A stretch of DNA of 22,835 nucleotides from contig WQZT01000001.1 of NCBI GenBank assembly GCA_009780595.1, positions 1 to 22,835 on the forward strand. Reading direction: 5' to 3'. Each line of letters opens with the position of its first letter. The first letter of the stretch is position 1. Under the pieces are notes generated by a model that saw nothing but the letters and a program-made list of their open reading frames with translations, was not told where the DNA came from and ran no database searches. The position numbers and the translations under genes are program-made. Shown one piece after another: positions 1 through 7,755 of the stretch. This DNA comes from Treponema sp. (GTDB taxonomy: Bacteria > Spirochaetota > Spirochaetia > Treponematales > Breznakiellaceae).

Positions 1-7
1 AACCCGC

Positions 8-60
8 GGGTGTCGCGTTTTGTGTTGGGGGAAAAGCCGCAAAACGCCCCGATTACACCC
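8..60. repeat. Interrupted inverted repeat at left edge
   Basis: Two pairs of complementary arms are visible. GCGTTTTG at 15-22 pairs with CAAAACGC at 40-47 (8 bp, 17-nt loop), and GGGTGT at 8-13 pairs with ACACCC at 55-60. A self-complementary CCCGCGGG lies at 3-10. There is no T-run, so it does not read as a terminator. It lies just beyond the poly-G tract on the minus strand and may belong to a repeated element or to the downstream part of the gene that starts at 130. The window edge prevents a decision. Confidence 0.5.
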
Positions 61-130
61 CATCAAAAGACCCCCCCCCCCCCCCCCCGTGAATTCCTGT
101 CAATACGTTAAATTTTTTTCTCTCGTTCAT
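53..130 (-). CDS. Short frame with internal poly-G; possible phase-variable gene in OFF state
   Basis: Read on the minus strand, an ATG at 130-128 follows GGAGG (140-136) at a spacing of 5 nt, and a good promoter lies further upstream at 172-200. The frame encodes MNERKKFNVLTGIH, then six glycines from the G18 tract, then SFDGV and a TAA stop at 55-53, giving 25 residues. If the tract had 17 or 20 G (2 mod 3) the frame would pass the stop and stay open to the window edge, giving residues such as LLMGCNRGVLRLF. With 19 G it would hit TGA after two codons. Promoter, ribosome binding site and start together argue for a genuine gene start. The product is not recognised. Alternatives are a sequencing error in tract length, or a gene interrupted by a G-tract-bearing repeat. 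An in-frame ATG at 142 has no ribosome binding site. Confidence 0.5.
   Translation of the reverse strand: MNERKKFNVLTGIHGGGGGGSFDGV
71..88. repeat. Homopolymeric C18/G18 tract
   Basis: Eighteen consecutive C on the plus strand (G on the minus strand). It sits inside the minus-strand reading frame that begins at 130, after codon 14. Tracts this long are prone to slipped-strand mispairing, and G tracts of this kind act as contingency switches in several host-associated bacteria, including poly-G tracts near tpr genes of Treponema pallidum. The counted length may also be inexact, because long homopolymers are hard to sequence. Confidence 0.9.
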
Positions 131-171
131 AAAAACCTCCATGTTCCGCATTCAGGCAGATAAGTAACACT

Positions 172-200
172 ATAATACCACAACAGAATACTTCTGTCAT
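172..200 (-). promoter_or_regulatory. Sigma-70-like promoter for the poly-G frame
   Basis: On the minus strand ATGACA (200-195) and TATTAT (177-172) are separated by 17 nt. Transcription would begin near position 165, about 25 nt before the GGAGG at 140-136. It is divergent from the promoter at 339-368. I see no other structure between 201 and 338. Confidence 0.55.
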
Positions 201-338
201 TATCGGCAGCTTGTGCGATTTTACGTTTTCTTTTTACAGCGAACTACTGGGCGGCGGCAACTCCTTCAATGCAATGAGACGCAAAAATAACAGAATCATA
301 CCCAAACTAAAATTTTCCGCAAATTTATGAAAATTTTT

Positions 339-368
339 ATGACAATTTCCTACTTTTTATAGTATACT
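339..368 (+). promoter_or_regulatory. Sigma-70-like promoter for the polyphosphate operon
   Basis: ATGACA at 339-344 and TATACT at 363-368 are separated by 18 nt. Transcription would begin near 375, leaving a leader of about 50 nt before the GTG start at 428. No other promoter of similar quality was seen before the four-gene operon. Confidence 0.5.
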
Positions 369-416
369 ATGTGGTATAACAATTGAGTAATCCGCGTAGT
401 GGACAGTGGTTTAACG

Positions 417-422
417 AAGGAG
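417..422 (+). promoter_or_regulatory. Ribosome binding site that fixes the GTG start
   Basis: AAGGAG lies 5 nt before GTG at 428. The in-frame TTG at 383, which would add 15 residues, has no such site and lies very close to the predicted transcription start, so GTG 428 is preferred. Confidence 0.7.
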
Positions 423-427
423 CAAGC

Positions 428-1852
428 GTGACGAAACGAGATTTTCCCCAAATCCATTTTTATGATCAGGATTTTGTTGATATCTACGATAAAACCTGGT
501 CGTGGATACAGGATTTCTGGAATACGGGCAGTGATAAGAGCGTTATCGAAGGGAAGTTCTTTTCTTTCCCTGGCAGCCAGATTGTTCAGCAGGTTGATGC
601 TATTTTCTCTTCGTTCTTTCTGGTGTATAGCAATCGAATTTACCAGGCCAGCCCGACGCTGGATATTTTCTACCATCGGCAAGAGCCAACGGGGGCAATC
701 CGTTGTTCCTACAACATCGAGACGGGGCTTCCGGTTGTTGAAGAGGACAATCCCGAAGGGCTTGGGATGCCGCTGTTTGCGTGGGCGGAATTCAACCTGT
801 ACCACAAAACGGCGAACAAGAAGCGGATTAAAGACGTGCTGCCTGTTCTTCACAAGTACAACGAGTGGATTGATTCGGTTTTCAAGCAACCGAATGGTTT
901 GTACCGCGTGCCGTTGAGTGCAACGGGCTGTCCCAATGCGCCGCGTGAGAAGGCGGCGTACCCGCTGGATTTTAACACGATGATGGCGATAAACGTGCTG
1001 TATATGTCGGCGTTGGCGGATATTCTCAACGATAAAGACGCGAGTTTTCTCTACAAGCGGCAGTATTTTGCCCTGAAAACCCGCATCAACGCGCTAATGT
1101 GGGATGCCGATGACGGCTTTTACTATGATATTGACAAAGACGAAAAACGCCTTTCGGTGAAAACTATCGCTGGGTATTGGCCGCTGCTTGCCGAAATCCC
1201 CAACGATGACAAGGCGGAGCGGATTGTCAGCCGCCTGCTCGATCCTAAGTTTTTCGGCGCGCCGCACCCGTTCCCGAGCCTTGCGGTGTCGGAGGCGGCG
1301 TTTGAAGAAAACGGTTGCGGCTACCGCGGTTCGGTGTTTCCCCACCTCACGTTTATGGTGATTAAGGGGCTTGAACGCTACCAGCGTTGGGATATTGCGC
1401 GGGATTGCGCCATCCGCCACCTGTACTTCGTGCTTGATTCGATGAGTCCTGACGGCGACCACAACAACGGAAACCTGTGGGAGGCGTACCTGCCGACGAA
1501 AGAGGGGCCGGCGCAGTGGCCGGACAAGCCGGATTTCCCGCGTCCGCACTACCTCACATTTGCCGCGCTGTCCACGATTTGTCTGACTATCGAAAATATT
1601 GTTGGGCTGGTTATCTCACTGCCGCGTAAAACCGTGGACTGGATTATCCCGAATCTTGAAATTATGGGCGTGGAAAATCTGTCGCTGAAGAAAAATATGA
1701 TTACGATTGTGTCGAACAAAAGCGGGCGCGGCTGGGAAATCCACATGGAAAGCGAGAAGCTTTACTACTTTACCATCAATATACTGGGGAAAAAGAAGAA
1801 AACACTGCCAATCCCGTCGGGGAAATGCTCGATGTTGATCGATAAGCTATAA
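428..1852 (+). CDS. (alpha/alpha)6 glycosidase homologue, trehalase/MGH1-like
   Basis: This 474-residue protein resembles the (alpha/alpha)6-barrel glycosidases of the trehalase/GH63/mannosylglycerate-hydrolase type. Visible landmarks are MPLFAWAEFNLYHKT (114-128), PLDFNTMMAINVLYMSALADIL (near 179-200), GYWPLLAEIP (249-258), YRGSVFPHLTFMVIKGL (299-315) and NLWEAYLP (349-356). E352 sits where the catalytic base of the clan is expected. The motif that carries the catalytic acid (GxDNSPR in many relatives) appears here as G167-C-P169-N-A-P-R173, so the aspartate seems replaced by proline. A small beta-rich domain follows from about residue 400. There is no signal peptide, so it is probably cytoplasmic. 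It is the first gene of the ppx-ppk operon, 9 nt before ppx. The fold is well supported; substrate and even activity are uncertain. Confidence 0.75.
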   Translation: MTKRDFPQIHFYDQDFVDIYDKTWSWIQDFWNTGSDKSVIEGKFFSFPGSQIVQQVDAIFSSFFLVYSNRIYQASPTLDIFYHRQEPTGAIRCSYNIETGLPVVEEDNPEGLGMPLFAWAEFNLYHKTANKKRIKDVLPVLHKYNEWIDSVFKQPNGLYRVPLSATGCPNAPREKAAYPLDFNTMMAINVLYMSALADILNDKDASFLYKRQYFALKTRINALMWDADDGFYYDIDKDEKRLSVKTIAGYWPLLAEIPNDDKAERIVSRLLDPKFFGAPHPFPSLAVSEAAFEENGCGYRGSVFPHLTFMVIKGLERYQRWDIARDCAIRHLYFVLDSMSPDGDHNNGNLWEAYLPTKEGPAQWPDKPDFPRPHYLTFAALSTICLTIENIVGLVISLPRKTVDWIIPNLEIMGVENLSLKKNMITIVSNKSGRGWEIHMESEKLYYFTINILGKKKKTLPIPSGKCSMLIDKL

Positions 1853-1861
1853 GTTGAATCT

Positions 1862-3394
1862 ATGGAAAGCAAAAATCGGCTGGTAGCGGTGCTGGAAATC
1901 GGCTCCACCGGTATCAGGTTATTGGTAGCCGAAATCTTCCCCGATGGCCGCTGGCAGACGCTGGACAGGGCTGGCAAGCCTGCCGCGCTGGGCAGGGACG
2001 TGTTTACGACTGGGCAGGTTTCGCGGGAATCGTTTCTGGAGTGCATTTCGGTTATCAAGAACTTTCGGGAGTTTTTGCGGGGTTGGGAAATCAGCGATGC
2101 GAACATCCGCGTCATTGCCACCAGCGCCCTCCGAGCGGCGCGAAACCGCGACATTTTCACGGATCGGGTGCGGCACGAAACGGGGCTGATGCCGGTGATT
2201 GTTGAAGGTATCGAGGAAAACCGCCTGATTTATATGGCGGTGCGTTATGCGCTGAAGAACGACCTGCCGATGTTCTGGCGGGCGAACTCGATGATCCTTG
2301 AGATGGGCGGCGGCTCTACAGAGATTATGCTGCTGCGGCGGGGGCAGATGGTGGCGGCGCACAGCTTGAAGCTGGGAACGCTGCTCATCGACAAGGCGCT
2401 GCGGACGGGGTCTTTCAAAGTGCAGGAGCGCTACATAACCGAAAGTATCCGCAACGCATCGGAGCAGCTTAACTCCGACCTTGACCTCGCCCACGTTCGC
2501 ACGTTTGTCATTGCCGGCCCCCACGCGCCGATTGCCGCCGAGCAGGTTGGCGCGAACCTCAACGAGCATTGCGGGATTATCACACGGGAAGCGTTTATCG
2601 AGTTTGTCCGCAAAATCCAGAGTTACAGCGTTGAAGAGTGTATGGAAAAGCTCCGAATGCCGTTTTGGGAGGCGGAGATTTTTATTCCCGGGATGATGGT
2701 TTACAAGCTCCTTCTGGAGCGAACGGCATCGGCGCACGTTGTTATGCCGAAAATCTCAATCCGCGAAGGGATGATGATTGACCTCGCGCGCGGCGTAGAC
2801 CCGGAGTTGCAGGAGGAGTTTTTCTCGCAGATACTTGCCTCGGCGGTGAATCTTGGCCGCAAGTACCACATCGACGAGCCGCACTGCCGCCACGTTTCGC
2901 TGTTGTGCATGATTCTCTTTGACGCGCTGACGCTCGAACACGGGATGAACCTTCGCCAGCGGATGCTGCTGGAGACGGCGGCGATGGTTCACGAAATCGG
3001 GATGTTCATCAAAGGTTCGGGGCACAACTTGCACGGCCAGTATATTATCACCAACTCGGAGATTTTCGGGCTCAAGCGCGAGGAGATGGACATCATTGGC
3101 AACGTGGTGCGGTATCATCGCGGCAAATCTCCGGCGGTTGAGGATGCCGATTACGGCGCGCTTGACCGCGGGGATCGCATTTTGGTGCTGAAGATGGCGG
3201 CGATAATTCGGGTTGCCGATGCGCTTGACCGGGGGCATTCCCAGCAGATACAACAAATTACCGTTGAAAAACGGGGCGAAACGATGGTGCTGCGTACCGA
3301 TGGCAACCGCGATCTTTCCCTTGAGCTTATCGGGATTGAGGAAAAGGGCGGTTTATTTCAGGATGTTTTTGGATATAAAATAATGGTGAGCTGA
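1862..3394 (+). CDS. ppx: Exopolyphosphatase, Ppx/GppA family
   Basis: This 510-residue protein has the Ppx/GppA layout: an actin-like phosphatase pair followed by an HD-type helical domain. Family members release phosphate from the ends of polyphosphate or convert pppGpp to ppGpp. Visible motifs are EIGSTGIRLLV (12-22, first phosphate loop), ATSALRAARNRD (86-97), EGIEENRLIY (115-124, catalytic glutamate region), EMGGGSTEI (147-155, second phosphate loop), AMVHEIGMFI and VVRYHRG in the C-terminal domain. At E12 and E147 most relatives have Asp. The TGA stop overlaps the ppk ATG by one base (TGATG), so translation is likely coupled. There is no clear ribosome binding site of its own, which fits reinitiation from the gene 9 nt upstream. 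Exopolyphosphatase is favoured over GppA because ppk is next door. Confidence 0.9.
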   Translation: MESKNRLVAVLEIGSTGIRLLVAEIFPDGRWQTLDRAGKPAALGRDVFTTGQVSRESFLECISVIKNFREFLRGWEISDANIRVIATSALRAARNRDIFTDRVRHETGLMPVIVEGIEENRLIYMAVRYALKNDLPMFWRANSMILEMGGGSTEIMLLRRGQMVAAHSLKLGTLLIDKALRTGSFKVQERYITESIRNASEQLNSDLDLAHVRTFVIAGPHAPIAAEQVGANLNEHCGIITREAFIEFVRKIQSYSVEECMEKLRMPFWEAEIFIPGMMVYKLLLERTASAHVVMPKISIREGMMIDLARGVDPELQEEFFSQILASAVNLGRKYHIDEPHCRHVSLLCMILFDALTLEHGMNLRQRMLLETAAMVHEIGMFIKGSGHNLHGQYIITNSEIFGLKREEMDIIGNVVRYHRGKSPAVEDADYGALDRGDRILVLKMAAIIRVADALDRGHSQQIQQITVEKRGETMVLRTDGNRDLSLELIGIEEKGGLFQDVFGYKIMVS

Positions 3395-5715
3395 TGGACA
3401 CAAACAACGCAAATGATGGCAACGCTCCTTTCTTTAACCGGGAGCTTTCGTGGCTCGATTTTAACGGGCGGGTTCTCGAGGAAGGGCTCGACGCCAACCG
3501 CTCGCCGCTGGAGCGGTTTAAGTTCCTGGCGATTGCCGCTTCCAACTTCGATGAGTTTTTTATGGTTCGGGTGGCGGCGATAATGCGGGCAAAGAAAGCC
3601 GGCGGGGGGAAAGACGCATCGGGGCTTATGCCCGCCGAACTTCTGCGAATGATTTCCGCCAAAGTCCACGCGATGAAACAGCGGCTGTCCGAGGCGTTTG
3701 TAAACGAAGTTTTCCCCAGCCTAGCGAAGGGCGGTTTAACGCTGCTTCGCCGGGAAAACTGGACAGACGAGCAGCGCGCGTACCTTGATTCGCTGTTTGA
3801 GCGGGAGATTTTCCCCCTGCTTACCCCGCTCCGTCTGGGAACGCTCCCGCAGGAAACCGCCAGCGGCTCAGACGCGGCTGCGGCATCTAAAGATGCGGCG
3901 AAGATTGAGGGCGGCGAGTTTGCCACTGCCGGTGAAAACTTCGGGGCGTATTTCGAGGATGAAAGCTCTGCCCCTTCCATCGAAAATTATACGCTCCACG
4001 TAGCGTTTTTACTCGAGCCGGAAGAGGCGGGGGAAACCTTCGGGCGCGGTGGGCGGCAAAATCTGCTGTTTCAGGAATCCCCCCGTCAACGGCATATTTC
4101 CATCGTGCGGATTCCGCCCGCCCTCGACCGGATCATCTGGCTGCCTGAGCCGGGGTTCTGGGTTTTGCTTGAAGATTTGGTGCAGTCTTTCGCGGCGTAC
4201 TTGTATCCGGGCTACAAGGTTAAAGAGAGCCTGGTTTTCAAAATCAACCGCGATGCGGATTTTTCGGTTGACGAAAAGCGGGATGAAGATTTCATCATGG
4301 CGATGGAGGAAGTGCTGGAAGGCCGCGAGCGTTCTATGCTGATACGGTTGGTGTATTCGCAGGGTAGCGAGAAAATCCGCAATTATCTGGCGCGGCGGCT
4401 GGCTCTGGATGATGACGGGCTGTATGAGGTCGCGCACCCGCTTAATCCGGTTAAACTCTACGATCTGATACAAGGGCGCGGCTACGAACACCTGGGGGAA
4501 AAGCCGTGGAAGATTTATCCACACCCTGTTCTCAATGACGAGCAACCGCTGTGGGACAGTATACGCGCCAGCGATATTATTCTGCACCTGCCGTACCAGT
4601 CCTTTGATCCGGTGATACGGTTCTTTCAGGAAGCGGCGGCTGACCCGCAGGTGGCGGCGATTAAGACAACGCTGTACCGAACCAGCGGGGATTCGCCCAT
4701 CATCCGCGCGCTGGAACAGGCGAGTCTTTCCGGCAAGCACGTTACGGCGGTGGTGGAACTGAAGGCGCGCTTTGACGAGGGGCAGAATATTTCGTGGGCG
4801 AACCGTCTTGAAAAGGCGGGTGTAATTGTCGTGTACGGCTTGGCGCACCTGAAAATTCACGCGAAAGCTACCATAGTAATGCGCCGCGAATACGACCGTA
4901 TCAAGCGCTACGTTCATCTTTCAACCGGAAATTACAACGAACGAACCGCGCGGTTTTACGAGGACATTGCCCTTTTCTCGGCGAGGGAAGATGTTGCCTA
5001 TGATACGGGGCTTTTGTTTAATATGATCACCGGCTACTCGGCGGTTCAAACGATGGGCAAACTAACCATCGCGCCGACCGCTCTCAAACGCCGCATTCTA
5101 GACCTTATCGCGCGGGAGAGCGACCGCTCCAGCCCCGAAGCGCCGGGCAAAATTATGGCGAAGATGAACGCGCTGGCTGACCCGGAGATTATCTGGGCGT
5201 TGTACCGGGCATCGCAAAAGGGCGTTAACGTGCTGCTGAATGTGCGCGGGATTTGCATGCTTACTCCCGGTGTGAAGGGCTTATCCGAAAACATCCGCGT
5301 GGTGAGCGTGATTGACCGCTACCTCGAACACTCCCGCGTGTACTACTTTGCCAACGGCGGTTCGGAGGAGCTGTACCTGGCGAGCGCCGATTGGATGACC
5401 CGCAACCTTGAACGCCGCGTGGAACTGATGTTTCCGGTTTTGCAGGATGATACGAGGAAAACCGTGCTGGAGATTCTCTCCGCCTATTTTCGGGATAACC
5501 GCCAGGCGTGGCTTTTGGATTCGCGCGGCGCGTGGACGCGGCTGACTCAGGCGGCGGGCGAGGAAGTTTTCCGCGCTCAGGAATACTTCCAGTCCAGAGC
5601 GGCGAAAGCCCACGCGGAGCTGCAAACAGGCGCGGGGCGCGGGGAGTTTATTGTCCGCCGCAGCACTCCGGTTGATCCGGTTGATACCGATACAAACAGG
5701 CCGTATGCTCCCTGA
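3394..5715 (+). CDS. ppk: Polyphosphate kinase 1
   Basis: This 773-residue protein is a PPK1, which reversibly moves the terminal phosphate of ATP to polyphosphate. Seen directly: the N-terminal NRELSWLDFN (15-24) and ASNFDEFFMVRV (49-60), the core IKTTLYRTSGDSPI (423-436), LKARFDEGQNISWANRLEKAG, HLKIHAKA (485-492) with H489 at the position of the autophosphorylated histidine, HLSTGNYNERTARFYED, and IDRYLEHSR (640-648) with the second conserved histidine H646. The region that usually reads HPFP-like after FPLLTPL is replaced by an Ala/Ser/Glu-rich stretch (about 150-198). The start overlaps the ppx stop by one base. The end overlaps the next gene by 11 nt. Confidence 0.96.
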   Translation: MDTNNANDGNAPFFNRELSWLDFNGRVLEEGLDANRSPLERFKFLAIAASNFDEFFMVRVAAIMRAKKAGGGKDASGLMPAELLRMISAKVHAMKQRLSEAFVNEVFPSLAKGGLTLLRRENWTDEQRAYLDSLFEREIFPLLTPLRLGTLPQETASGSDAAAASKDAAKIEGGEFATAGENFGAYFEDESSAPSIENYTLHVAFLLEPEEAGETFGRGGRQNLLFQESPRQRHISIVRIPPALDRIIWLPEPGFWVLLEDLVQSFAAYLYPGYKVKESLVFKINRDADFSVDEKRDEDFIMAMEEVLEGRERSMLIRLVYSQGSEKIRNYLARRLALDDDGLYEVAHPLNPVKLYDLIQGRGYEHLGEKPWKIYPHPVLNDEQPLWDSIRASDIILHLPYQSFDPVIRFFQEAAADPQVAAIKTTLYRTSGDSPIIRALEQASLSGKHVTAVVELKARFDEGQNISWANRLEKAGVIVVYGLAHLKIHAKATIVMRREYDRIKRYVHLSTGNYNERTARFYEDIALFSAREDVAYDTGLLFNMITGYSAVQTMGKLTIAPTALKRRILDLIARESDRSSPEAPGKIMAKMNALADPEIIWALYRASQKGVNVLLNVRGICMLTPGVKGLSENIRVVSVIDRYLEHSRVYYFANGGSEELYLASADWMTRNLERRVELMFPVLQDDTRKTVLEILSAYFRDNRQAWLLDSRGAWTRLTQAAGEEVFRAQEYFQSRAAKAHAELQTGAGRGEFIVRRSTPVDPVDTDTNRPYAP

Positions 5716-7654
5716 TTTTCTCGCCGCCAATATGGAGGTGTTGCGGCGGCTGTATCCCCGGCTTGCCGAAGAACTTGACAAGGCGGCTGATGACCTTGCG
5801 GCAGACGACCTTACCGCCGAACGTGCCGCCAGCGGCGACCCAACGCTCGTCTGCCGCGGCGTTTACCTTCATTCCAAGAGAGATCCTCGCCGCGAAGCCC
5901 AGCGGCTGGCGGAGAGCGCAGTCGCTAACGTTGGCGCGGATGCCTCTGCTAGCAACGCCGCCGCAAATGATGACAACCCGGCACTTGTTTTGGGTTTCGG
6001 GCTTGGTTATGCCGCCGCCGCGCTCGCTACCTCGCTCACTACCGCGCGCGCCGACATCGCCGCTGCGCGACCGATTATCGTTGTGGAAAAACATCCCCGC
6101 ATACTGAAAAAAGCGCTTGAACTCTGTGACCTGCGCCCGCTTTTGCAACGGAGCGGAGTGGCGTTTGTTTTGGGCGGCACAGGCAGCGGCGAAGGCGATG
6201 ACACCGCCGGAGTTACCGCCGCGCTCTCCCTCTTCAAAAGTACGCCCGGCGTTCCACCCCTCGTCATCCACAACCGCGCACTTACCGGGCTTGACGAGGA
6301 ATGGTACGCCGCCGTAGAAGAGCGAATCAAAACGTGGAACTCCCGCACGAATGTAAACCGCGCCACCCAAAAGCGTTTCGGCAAGCGCTGGGTATGCAAC
6401 CTCGCCCGTAACCTGACGGCGGTGCGGGACATTCCCGGCATTTCCCTCTTGCAAGGAATCCTCAAAGGGCGGGGCATTCCCGTATTCCTCGCCGCCGCCG
6501 GTCCGACGCTTGACGCATCCGCCGACATTCTGGGGGAAATCGCAAAACGCTGCCTTACCGTGGCGGTGGACACGAGCCTCCGCTTTCTCGTAAGCCGCCG
6601 CGCTCCGCCTGATTTCGCCGTGTCGGTAGACCCGCAGTACTGGAACTTCCGGCATTTGGACAGAACGCCCGCGCCAAACACCTGCCTCGTAACAGAGTCT
6701 GCCGTGTACCCGCCGGTGCTGCGCCACCAGTTCCGCATGAGTTTTCTGTACCGCTCATTTTTTCCGCTGGGGCAGTTCGTCGAGGAAAAAGTTGACCCAA
6801 AAGGGGAACTTGCGGCGGGCGGATCAGTGGCAACTAGCGCGTGGGATTTTATCCGCCACCTGGGGGCGGAAAGCGTGTGGATCGCCGGGCTTGATCTTTC
6901 GTTTCCGGAGCTGAAAACGCACTTCCGGGGCGCGGCATTCGAGGAAAAGTCCCACACAGAATCCCGCCGCTTCAGCCCCGCCGAAACGTGGAACTTCCGC
7001 GCGCTCAGAGACGGCCAGCCGTTTTTAGCCAAGCGGCAGGGCGGCGGCACAGTGCTGACCGACAAGCGCCTTTCTCTGTACGCGGCGTGGTTTGAAAACC
7101 ACTTCAGCCGCTTTCCCGATGTGAAAAACTACAGCTTGCACGGCGAAGGCTTAGCCATACCCGGAATTGAAACTGCCGCTGTCCGCGATATTTTAACCCT
7201 GCCGGAACGCCGCCGGGAGATAGACCTGCTGCTGGAAGAAGTTTTCGCTGCCATCGAAGCAGATTTTTGCGGGGAAAAGGCGGCAGCGCGGGCGGCGCAC
7301 TACGAAACTGCCCGCCAAGCCCTGTTCAGCGGGCTTGCGAAGATCAAAAACCTCGCCGAAGATGCGGCAGAAAGCGCGGAAACCGCCGCCCGACGAGGTA
7401 AGCAGGGGCGCTTAGACGAGCGGACGCGGGAACGGGCGCTCAAAATGCTGGATACCGCCAATAAAGCCATTACCGAAAGCGCGGTAAAAGAGATTGCTGG
7501 CTTTCTTTTCCCCGAAACTGCCGAATGGGAGGCGGAAATCGCCGCGCTGACAGCAGACCCCTTCCTGCGCCACCTTGAGTTTTCCGCCCGCCTGTACCGC
7601 TCACTGGCGCAAGCCTCCGCGTACAACCTGCACGCGCTCAAGTTTCCCAGCTAG
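5705..7654 (+). CDS. DUF115 / MptE-like protein (Maf-type motility accessory family)
   Basis: This 649-residue protein carries the DUF115 core, named after the archaeal 6-hydroxymethylpterin diphosphokinase MptE but shared with Maf proteins, which are glycosyltransferases that modify flagellins with sugar acids in other bacteria. The signature region lies at about residues 240-320: IPVFLAAAGPTLDASADIL, then LTVAVDTSLRFLVSRRAPPDFAVSVDP. A second conserved part follows (GGSVATSAWDFIRHLGAESVWIAGLDLSF). The C-terminal 150 residues are Ala/Glu-rich and helical. ATG 5705 is chosen because it overlaps the ppk stop by 11 nt; an upstream TTG at 5651 would lie deep inside ppk. It is the last gene before the terminator at 7700. 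In spirochaetes such proteins may serve flagellar or surface glycosylation; a folate-type pterin kinase role is less likely. The exact substrate is unknown. Confidence 0.8.
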   Translation: MLPDFLAANMEVLRRLYPRLAEELDKAADDLAADDLTAERAASGDPTLVCRGVYLHSKRDPRREAQRLAESAVANVGADASASNAAANDDNPALVLGFGLGYAAAALATSLTTARADIAAARPIIVVEKHPRILKKALELCDLRPLLQRSGVAFVLGGTGSGEGDDTAGVTAALSLFKSTPGVPPLVIHNRALTGLDEEWYAAVEERIKTWNSRTNVNRATQKRFGKRWVCNLARNLTAVRDIPGISLLQGILKGRGIPVFLAAAGPTLDASADILGEIAKRCLTVAVDTSLRFLVSRRAPPDFAVSVDPQYWNFRHLDRTPAPNTCLVTESAVYPPVLRHQFRMSFLYRSFFPLGQFVEEKVDPKGELAAGGSVATSAWDFIRHLGAESVWIAGLDLSFPELKTHFRGAAFEEKSHTESRRFSPAETWNFRALRDGQPFLAKRQGGGTVLTDKRLSLYAAWFENHFSRFPDVKNYSLHGEGLAIPGIETAAVRDILTLPERRREIDLLLEEVFAAIEADFCGEKAAARAAHYETARQALFSGLAKIKNLAEDAAESAETAARRGKQGRLDERTRERALKMLDTANKAITESAVKEIAGFLFPETAEWEAEIAALTADPFLRHLEFSARLYRSLAQASAYNLHALKFPS

Positions 7655-7674
7655 CCGCCGATATGTTTATTAAG

Positions 7675-7689
7675 GGAGGAAAAACCTCC
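7675..7689 (+). other. Small hairpin upstream of terminator
   Basis: GGAGG and CCTCC form a 5-bp stem around an A5 loop, 20 nt after the DUF115 stop codon and 10 nt before the main terminator stem. It could protect the mRNA 3' end or belong to a small processed RNA; no independent promoter was seen. Confidence 0.4.
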
Positions 7690-7699
7690 GTGAAAGATT

Positions 7700-7755
7700 A
7701 GACGGTGCGCGCTGGGGCTACTGCCCCACAACGTCCAGGCGCACCGTCTTTTTTT
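7700..7755 (+). terminator. Rho-independent terminator of the ppx-ppk operon
   Basis: AGACGGTGCGC (7700-7710) pairs perfectly with GCGCACCGTCT (7739-7749), giving an 11-bp stem followed by seven T. The long loop contains its own 6-bp hairpin, TGGGGC (7713-7718) with GCCCCA (7723-7728). This is stronger and more elaborate than a minimal terminator. Confidence 0.92.

Noticed and set aside
1..111. Plus-strand frame open from the left edge through the C tract to TAA at 109
   Set aside because: All three plus frames are open through this short GC-rich stretch, and the minus strand has a promoter, ribosome binding site and ATG that explain it better.
383..427. TTG start 15 codons upstream of the glycosidase homologue
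   Set aside because: No ribosome binding site and only about 8 nt from the predicted transcription start; GTG 428 has AAGGAG 5 nt upstream.
2980..3010. HE instead of HD in the helical domain of Ppx (MVHEIG) as a lost metal site
   Set aside because: E. coli exopolyphosphatase also has HE at this place, so it is not unusual.
4009..7065. Long antisense frames opposite ppk and the DUF115 gene (for example 4009-4917 and 6007-7065)
   Set aside because: They mirror the codon pattern of strongly supported genes on the other strand, have Arg/Pro/Ser-rich translations and no recognisable domains.
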